From assembly GCA_002720745.1 (NCBI GenBank), contig PBJO01000011.1, positions 39,445 through 103,444 on the forward strand: 64,000 nt of DNA, in the 5' to 3' direction. The translations under genes were made by a program, and so were the position numbers. The notes beneath the pieces are model-generated. The model saw only the letters and a program-made list of their open reading frames with translations, made no database searches and was not told the origin of the DNA. The stretch's first letter is position 1; every line of letters begins with the position of its first letter. Positions 58,733 to 64,000 of the stretch are shown here, one piece after another. Origin of the DNA: Balneola sp. (GTDB taxonomy: Bacteria > Bacteroidota > Rhodothermia > Balneolales > Balneolaceae).

Positions 58733-60520
58733 ATGCGTTTAGAGAATAAAAATAGAATCTTTTGGCTTATCACTGTTTTTACTCCAATTTTTTTGTTACT
58801 GACAATAGAATTAATACTTATAGTAGGAGGATATGAAAAAGAAAAACAACATCTATTTATAGGAGCGCCTAATACACCTGAATATCTTATTGCCAACAGT
58901 AAATATATGGAAAGATATTTTCCTTCATTCGTTCCAGTTATTGCCCCAAATCCTTTTAAGAAAACAAAAGAAGCAAACACTTTTAGAATTTTTGTTTTTG
59001 GTGGATCTAGTACAGAAGGCTTCCCTTATAATTTTTATACAAGTTTCCCAAATCAGCTCAAGCAACGACTTCTTTTGAACACAGAGGGTTTGAATATCGA
59101 GGTAGTGAATTTGGGAATGACAGCTGTTAATTCATATGTGATTCATGACTTGGCAAAAAATGTTATATCATACGATCCAGATGTAATAATAATTTATGCT
59201 GGTCATAATGAATATTATGGGTCTTTCGGTGCAGCTACCACACAGTTTGGTTTTATTAATTCAATAGTATTTAAAAGATTAATTATATGGCTCAAAAATT
59301 GGCGTCTATTTCAAATGCTAGAAAGTTTACTTCGTTTCGATAAAGAAAATGAAAATATCAATGAAAGACGCACAATGATGGCTAAGGTTATTAGTCAATC
59401 CAATATCATTAAAGACTCAGAGATTTATAATCATGGAATAAAACAATTTTCAAGTAACTTAAGTGATATTGTTAAAATTTTTGAAAGTAAAAAATTACCC
59501 ATTTTTATAGGTACTGTAGCCTCAAATTTAAAAGATCAAACTCCATTAGGAGATAGTCCAGAGGTTTTAAAAACATTTCAAAAAGCACAAATGATATTTA
59601 AGGAGGATAAACTTAATGTTGCATTAGTAGAGTTTCTTAAAGCAAAAGAGTTAGACGGAACAAGATTCAGAGCCCCAGAAGATATTAATAATGTAATCAA
59701 GGAAATAACTACTGAAAGTTCAGCAGAATTGATTCCTATTCAAGAACTTTTTAGAAATAAATCAAAAAGTGGCATCGAGGATAACTCACTTTTTATTGAT
59801 CATTTACACCCAAATCAACAAGGACATAAGTATATCGCAGACAGCTTCTTCGAAGCAATTATAAAGTTGCCAAATCTTCAAAATTATATAAATTTAAATC
59901 CTATTCGTCCTCCAGCTAATATTAGCCGCTTCGAAAAAGCCTATGCAGAAATTAGGATTGCCAGATTATTAGTGGGATACCCATTTGAAAAAAATGTAGA
60001 CATAAATGATGAATTAAAATCTTTTAATCGTATTTTTGAAAGCTATTTAAACACAAATTATATTGATTCGATAGCAGCAATCGCTTCAAAAGAAAATATA
60101 TTTATACCTATCGCACTGACTGAAGTTCTATCAGAAGCAAGAAAACGAAATGACACACTTTCTATAGTTGAGCATTCGTATGACCTACTAAAATGGCAAC
60201 TAAAATCTCGTAATCTTATTGAAAATAGTATCGAGTTTACACTAAATAGCGGCGAAAAAGATGGCTACCTAATCAATATTTTATACAAAGTGATAAATGA
60301 CGGGAATCAAGATCCCCGCTATTATGACTTACTTTCATCTTTATATTTATTAGAAGAGAACACCCAACAAGCGAAATATTGGCTCAATCAAACAGAGCTA
60401 CGTACGCCAAATTCACCCCGATTATTATATAATTTCTCTCGATATCATATATTGAATGGTGATACTCTAAAAGCTCAGGAATATTTCCAAAAATTTTTAG
60501 CTACACAACAGAAGAACTAA
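58733..60520 (+). CDS. Membrane-anchored SGNH/GDSL hydrolase with helical C-terminal region
   Basis: A 595-residue protein. A single membrane helix lies at about residues 10-32. The SGNH blocks follow: FVFGGSSTEGFP with nucleophile Ser92, the Gly block NLGMTAVNSY, the Asn block IYAGHNEYYG, and the Asp-x-x-His pair DHLHPNQQGHKY. The C-terminal 200 residues are helical and end in a TPR-like segment (RLLYNFSRYHILNGDTLKAQEYFQKFL). Related proteins act as esterases or sugar O-deacylases, and this one faces outside the membrane. The DNA is AT-rich. It is convergent with the SurA-like gene. The exact substrate is unknown. Confidence 0.85.
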   Translation: MRLENKNRIFWLITVFTPIFLLLTIELILIVGGYEKEKQHLFIGAPNTPEYLIANSKYMERYFPSFVPVIAPNPFKKTKEANTFRIFVFGGSSTEGFPYNFYTSFPNQLKQRLLLNTEGLNIEVVNLGMTAVNSYVIHDLAKNVISYDPDVIIIYAGHNEYYGSFGAATTQFGFINSIVFKRLIIWLKNWRLFQMLESLLRFDKENENINERRTMMAKVISQSNIIKDSEIYNHGIKQFSSNLSDIVKIFESKKLPIFIGTVASNLKDQTPLGDSPEVLKTFQKAQMIFKEDKLNVALVEFLKAKELDGTRFRAPEDINNVIKEITTESSAELIPIQELFRNKSKSGIEDNSLFIDHLHPNQQGHKYIADSFFEAIIKLPNLQNYINLNPIRPPANISRFEKAYAEIRIARLLVGYPFEKNVDINDELKSFNRIFESYLNTNYIDSIAAIASKENIFIPIALTEVLSEARKRNDTLSIVEHSYDLLKWQLKSRNLIENSIEFTLNSGEKDGYLINILYKVINDGNQDPRYYDLLSSLYLLEENTQQAKYWLNQTELRTPNSPRLLYNFSRYHILNGDTLKAQEYFQKFLATQQKN

Positions 60521-60552
60521 TAATGTATTATTCTTATTAAGCTAAATCAAAA

Positions 60553-62241
60553 CTAGCTAAGTTCCCATATTTTTGAAATTTCTTCAAATAAATTTCTATC
60601 AATTTCAATATTGGCTATGCTCCTCAAATAATCAAGTTCTTTTCTGATTGAATCAAATACTTTATAAGATTTCTGTAGGTCTTTATAGTTCGTTTCAGAT
60701 GATATTTCGATAGTTTCTCGGTCATTAACTTGTAATAAAATCCAGCCTTCTTCATCAGAATAAGCTATAATTGGCTGTTTAAGATTGCTTTTTTTGACTA
60801 AATCATAATCATATTCATTTATATCAATAGTTGAGTTTATTATCTCAGTAAATCCTTGAATTGAAGAAGGTGAAGTTCCACTAACAATTTGGTCTTTCAA
60901 TTGTTTTGTTTTTTCCAAGCTAGACATGGGTATTTTCCAATAGCTAACCTTCATTAATATGTTTCTAGAGGAAATTAGGCGCAACTTAAAGGTTTCAGGC
61001 ACCTCTACTTGAGTCGTATCTAATAAAGCATCCATAGTTATGCTATACTGGTATAAGTCTGAAAGTATTTCATTAGAACGCATTTTAACTTTCTTTTTTA
61101 CACTACTATCATTCTGATAATCTTCAAACGAAGCCATCTCATACAATACTTGATTTCTCATACCTCTTCCAACAGAGGCTCCTAAACGAATTTTTGATTC
61201 TTGAAAGGATAAGTAAGGTAACCAGTTCAAGTATTCTCCAAAAGTAAACACTTGGATACCCTGATCTGTTTTATATGTAGCTAAAATAGCATTTCGATCA
61301 AATAAATTTGATAATTGTTTAATTCGTTCATCGGTCCAGAGTAATTCTGGGCTCTCTGGTTTAGTTGGCTGTTGTATTAATTCAGTATCTTCTATTTTAG
61401 CGATAATATCGCTTAATTTTCTTAAATTAGTATTATCGGTTTGAACATCTAATCCGCTCATTAACTCAAAGATGTAATCGCTTGACACTAATCTCTGTTT
61501 TCGAAGACGCATCTGACTTGCTATGCCCTGTTTACGATATAAATACTCATCTTCAGCTAATATTGCTGGATAAGTTATATGTTCAACATATATGATATGG
61601 TATCCTAGTCTACTTCTTATTGGTTTAGTAAACTGCCCCTGATTAGTCGAGTAAGCGGCTTCAGCAACTACATCGTCTATACCAAAATAACTTATTGGAC
61701 CAAGATAACCCGCTGATGAATCATATTCTTCAGTTTTATAAAAAGTATTTGCGACATCTATAAAGTTTTTTCCAGAATTAAGAGAATCATATGCTAATTC
61801 TAAATCTTTTGGATCTTTTGAATAAAGTTGTCGAATGTAAACTGTTCTTTGCTTTTTGGCATAAGCTAATCTTATTTCATCATCAGTTAAAGGTTCAATT
61901 TTATCTTCCATCATATCAACAAAATATGTATCAATCATTGATTTACGTTGTTGATATTCAATAGCTGCTTTATATTTTAAAAGGCTAGTATATCCTTTAT
62001 TCATTGCCGATTGTGCCAGTAAAATCTCATCAATCATTTCTGTTAGAAATATCTCTCTTTCATTTCGTGAATCATTTTTACCAGTAGAAATAAGGTGTGT
62101 CACATAAGAACTTTCAAAATCATAAACAGTTCTTTCAACCCCATTTACTTTAAACAAAATTTTAAAATCTCTGTCTATTTCGGATGAGCTAAAACAACTA
62201 GTTATCAGACAGATTGACAATACAAGGTAATTAGATTTCAT
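60553..62241 (-). CDS. PpiC/SurA-like peptidyl-prolyl isomerase lipoprotein
   Basis: A 562-residue lipoprotein. The signal ends in LITSC with Cys16 as the lipidated residue. A parvulin domain lies at about 125-215, seen in TVYIRQLYSK, DSSAGYLGPISYFG and KPIRSRLGYHIIYVEHI. The N-terminal helices (EIFLTEMIDEILLAQSAMNKG) fit the SurA-type chaperone arm. A long C-terminal helical part has no clear second parvulin domain. It probably assists folding of outer-membrane or secreted proteins, fitting its place next to a PorV-like gene (50 bp). It is longer than SurA (about 430). Confidence 0.8.
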   Translation of the reverse strand: MKSNYLVLSICLITSCFSSSEIDRDFKILFKVNGVERTVYDFESSYVTHLISTGKNDSRNEREIFLTEMIDEILLAQSAMNKGYTSLLKYKAAIEYQQRKSMIDTYFVDMMEDKIEPLTDDEIRLAYAKKQRTVYIRQLYSKDPKDLELAYDSLNSGKNFIDVANTFYKTEEYDSSAGYLGPISYFGIDDVVAEAAYSTNQGQFTKPIRSRLGYHIIYVEHITYPAILAEDEYLYRKQGIASQMRLRKQRLVSSDYIFELMSGLDVQTDNTNLRKLSDIIAKIEDTELIQQPTKPESPELLWTDERIKQLSNLFDRNAILATYKTDQGIQVFTFGEYLNWLPYLSFQESKIRLGASVGRGMRNQVLYEMASFEDYQNDSSVKKKVKMRSNEILSDLYQYSITMDALLDTTQVEVPETFKLRLISSRNILMKVSYWKIPMSSLEKTKQLKDQIVSGTSPSSIQGFTEIINSTIDINEYDYDLVKKSNLKQPIIAYSDEEGWILLQVNDRETIEISSETNYKDLQKSYKVFDSIRKELDYLRSIANIEIDRNLFEEISKIWELS

Positions 62242-62291
62242 CCTTCATCTATACTCATAAGGACTCTCACTTTTAAAAAATGCTGAATTAT

Positions 62292-63353
62292 CTAATAATA
62301 TAACTTGACATCAATTATAGATGTTTGTCCTAGATACTCAAAAGGCACCTGTGCAAAATCAACGCCTATACCTATACCTGTTGAAGTTTTCAAAGTTAAA
62401 CCTATCCCGTATGTAAAATGAGAATCAACATTATTACCAAGCAGTAAATCTTTATATCCAGACCTCATATGAAATTTTACTGTATTGGATATGTAACTCA
62501 ACTCTGCACCTGAATCAATGTTTAATTTATTATCGTTAGTTTGTTGGACTTCACTCATCAATAGTAGTTCAAGATTTTTTGTTTTTATTGCAGGCGCCAT
62601 AAATCCAAATTTAAAAGATAAAGGTAATTCCCAATTATCTAATTTTACATTGCCAATTATACCTTCATTATTCCCTTCACTAGTTGGGTCTAAATCTACA
62701 TAAGTCTCCGAATTGATACCCGACATTTGCATGTCTCTACCAAAATTTGTTATTGAAGCACCTATAGTTAAGCCATTTAGATAATCCGTTTTAAGTAAAA
62801 ATCCTAAATCTACTGCAAGAGCTTCTGCAGACATGTCATATATCTTTTGCTGAATTAACTTAACAGAACCACCAAAATGAAATGAATCCGTAAGCTTTTG
62901 AGCATACGAAACACCTATACTTAAATCATGTGCACCAAACGTTGCACCAGTACCATCCTGTAATTCAACCGTTGTAACATCCATTCTTCCATAATCAACA
63001 AAATGTAAACCTATACCTAGACTTTGTCCTTTAGTTTTACCAATGGGTACAACAATACCTGTTCCATATATATTAACGTCTGCAAAATATTCGGTTATAC
63101 TTATAAAACTTGAACTAAATGAATCTCCCTTATTTTGAATAGCCATCCCAGCAGGATTCCAAAAAATTGCTTCTGCACCTGAGACATTAATCGTATTAGC
63201 ATGACCTAAAGCATGTCCTTTTGCTCCAACACCAAGTGTCAAGAAAGGTGCCGCTGTTGTTCCAACTCTACTTTCTTCGCCCCCAGATTGAGCTACTAAC
63301 GGAGTAAAAAATAGTGCTATTATAATTGGAATTTGGATAATTTTCTTGATCAT
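62292..63353 (-). CDS. PorV/PorQ-type outer-membrane beta-barrel protein
   Basis: A 353-residue protein with a signal peptide (about residues 1-21, IIQIPIIIALFFTPLVAQ). The mature start RVGTTAAPFLTLGVGAKGHALG, followed by EAIFWNPAGMA, is the hallmark of PorV/PorQ (FadL-like barrel) proteins linked to type IX secretion. Alternating strands run to the C-terminus (SIIDVKLYY, aromatic end). PorV shuttles sorted cargo to the attachment complex in known systems. Whether this copy is the system's PorV or a paralogue cannot be told. It is 20 bp downstream of the secreted-protein gene. Confidence 0.85.
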   Translation of the reverse strand: MIKKIIQIPIIIALFFTPLVAQSGGEESRVGTTAAPFLTLGVGAKGHALGHANTINVSGAEAIFWNPAGMAIQNKGDSFSSSFISITEYFADVNIYGTGIVVPIGKTKGQSLGIGLHFVDYGRMDVTTVELQDGTGATFGAHDLSIGVSYAQKLTDSFHFGGSVKLIQQKIYDMSAEALAVDLGFLLKTDYLNGLTIGASITNFGRDMQMSGINSETYVDLDPTSEGNNEGIIGNVKLDNWELPLSFKFGFMAPAIKTKNLELLLMSEVQQTNDNKLNIDSGAELSYISNTVKFHMRSGYKDLLLGNNVDSHFTYGIGLTLKTSTGIGIGVDFAQVPFEYLGQTSIIDVKLYY

Positions 63354-63373
63354 AATTCTAACTATTATCTGGT

Positions 63374-64000
63374 TTATTTAATTACTGCAAATTTATCTAT
63401 ATACTCACCTATCCCTGGTGCTTCAACATGGTAGAAATATATTCCATAAGCTACATCCTCGCTATCATTTGACCTTAAGTCCCATGAGGCTGAACCATCT
63501 TCCATTGAACCTTCATGCTCAATAGTTCGAACTAGTTCACCACGAACATTAAAAATTCTTATCGTACACTCTAACGGTAAGTTAAAAAATTCAATTTTTC
63601 TTTCGCCTCTACCTATGGAACCACTCGCTCTTTCCCAAGAGGCTGCTCCTATATATGGATTAGGAGCAACAAAAATATCCTTTAAAGATTCTTTAGCTTT
63701 ATCAGTATCTATAGCTTGACGCCTCATTGTAAAACGAAATTTATCATCGCTACCAAAAGCTCTTGTGGTTGAAATTTTTATCTTTTCACCGGGAGCAGGT
63801 GCAACATTTTCACTAGAGGAAAGAATATCAACAGTGAACCTATATTTAATTCTTCTTGCTTCATCTCTTTCTGCTAATAATAATCGGTCACCAGGATTAA
63901 TTTCATCATTATCATCAGCATCTATTATAAATATATCAACCTGCTGGTTAGTCATTAAATTTTTTGCAAATAATGGAATATCAAAACGGCTAAAACCACC
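63374..64000 (-). CDS. C-terminal part of a secreted protein with FlgD-like/type IX sorting domain
   Basis: About 208 residues are visible. The frame stays open to the window edge (residues before the first Met read GGFSRFDIPLFAKNL), so the gene begins outside. The segment IFVAPNPYIGAASWERASG leads into an immunoglobulin-like FlgD-type fold (FFNLPLECTIRIFNVRGELVRTIEH...) and ends YGIYFYHVEAPGIGEYIDKFAVIK-like, which resembles a C-terminal type IX sorting signal. It is probably a large exported protein. Function of the missing N-terminal part is unknown. Confidence 0.8.
   Translation of the reverse strand, partial: GGFSRFDIPLFAKNLMTNQQVDIFIIDADDNDEINPGDRLLLAERDEARRIKYRFTVDILSSSENVAPAPGEKIKISTTRAFGSDDKFRFTMRRQAIDTDKAKESLKDIFVAPNPYIGAASWERASGSIGRGERKIEFFNLPLECTIRIFNVRGELVRTIEHEGSMEDGSASWDLRSNDSEDVAYGIYFYHVEAPGIGEYIDKFAVIK

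Overview
The window reads as chromosomal DNA of a low-GC member of the FCB (Bacteroidota-related) bacteria. Pointers are a PorV-like outer-membrane protein, a C-terminal type IX-type sorting/FlgD-like domain, a DUF3078 outer-membrane-like protein, a large secreted Asp-box (VPS10/sortilin-like) protein, split SecD and SecF, and many starts preceded by A/T-rich leaders without a clear Shine-Dalgarno. A marine Balneolota/Rhodothermota-like organism is my best guess, but there is no rRNA here to fix the taxonomy. No insertion sequence, integrase, phage gene or CRISPR array was seen.

Layout. (1) 1-8903: the end of a surface-polysaccharide (O-antigen or ECA-like) locus. It holds a glycosyltransferase fragment, an acyl-activating ligase, an acyl carrier protein, an LpxD-like N-acyltransferase, a PIG-L deacetylase, a WecD-like and a hexapeptide acetyltransferase, WecE (RffA), a WecF-like Fuc4NAc transferase and a Wzx-type flippase. 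The set suggests synthesis of dTDP-Fuc4NAc, transfer to a lipid-linked glycan, export, and replacement of an N-acetyl by another acyl group. (2) 8991-16791: hisS, an APC transporter with cytosolic EIIA-like and TrkA-C-like domains, lysA, a truncated aspartate-kinase-like protein and an ABC-F ATPase. (3) 16841-26797: VOC protein, rnhA, pyrF, a ferrous-iron system (two FeoA, and FeoB interrupted by one in-frame TAG), an unknown protein, a K+-dependent-type membrane pyrophosphatase, then prs-rplY-pth with tRNA-Gln upstream. (4) 26978-36256: a phosphoribosyltransferase, DUF3078 protein and PLP decarboxylase; then a stress group (clpB, htrA, hsp20) with a structured intergenic RNA candidate; then class II DAHP synthase. 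(5) 36424-44410: uvrA, an unknown protein, secD-secF-STAS, purA. (6) 44407-55023: a sodium/solute symporter, rdgB, a PfkB kinase, an FAD oxidoreductase, an M20 amidohydrolase, mnmD, serA, engB, purF. (7) 55392-64000: envelope and secretion genes, namely the Asp-box protein, an SGNH hydrolase, a PpiC/SurA-like lipoprotein, a PorV-like protein and the C-terminus of a secreted protein.

The most noteworthy observations are the FeoB gene split by a single in-frame amber codon with both halves intact, the WecF-like gene whose conserved N-terminus runs past any ATG/GTG/TTG start, the deacetylate-and-reacylate cassette in the sugar locus, the clean truncation of an aspartate-kinase-like protein next to lysA, and a GC-richer hairpin-rich segment between htrA and clpB.
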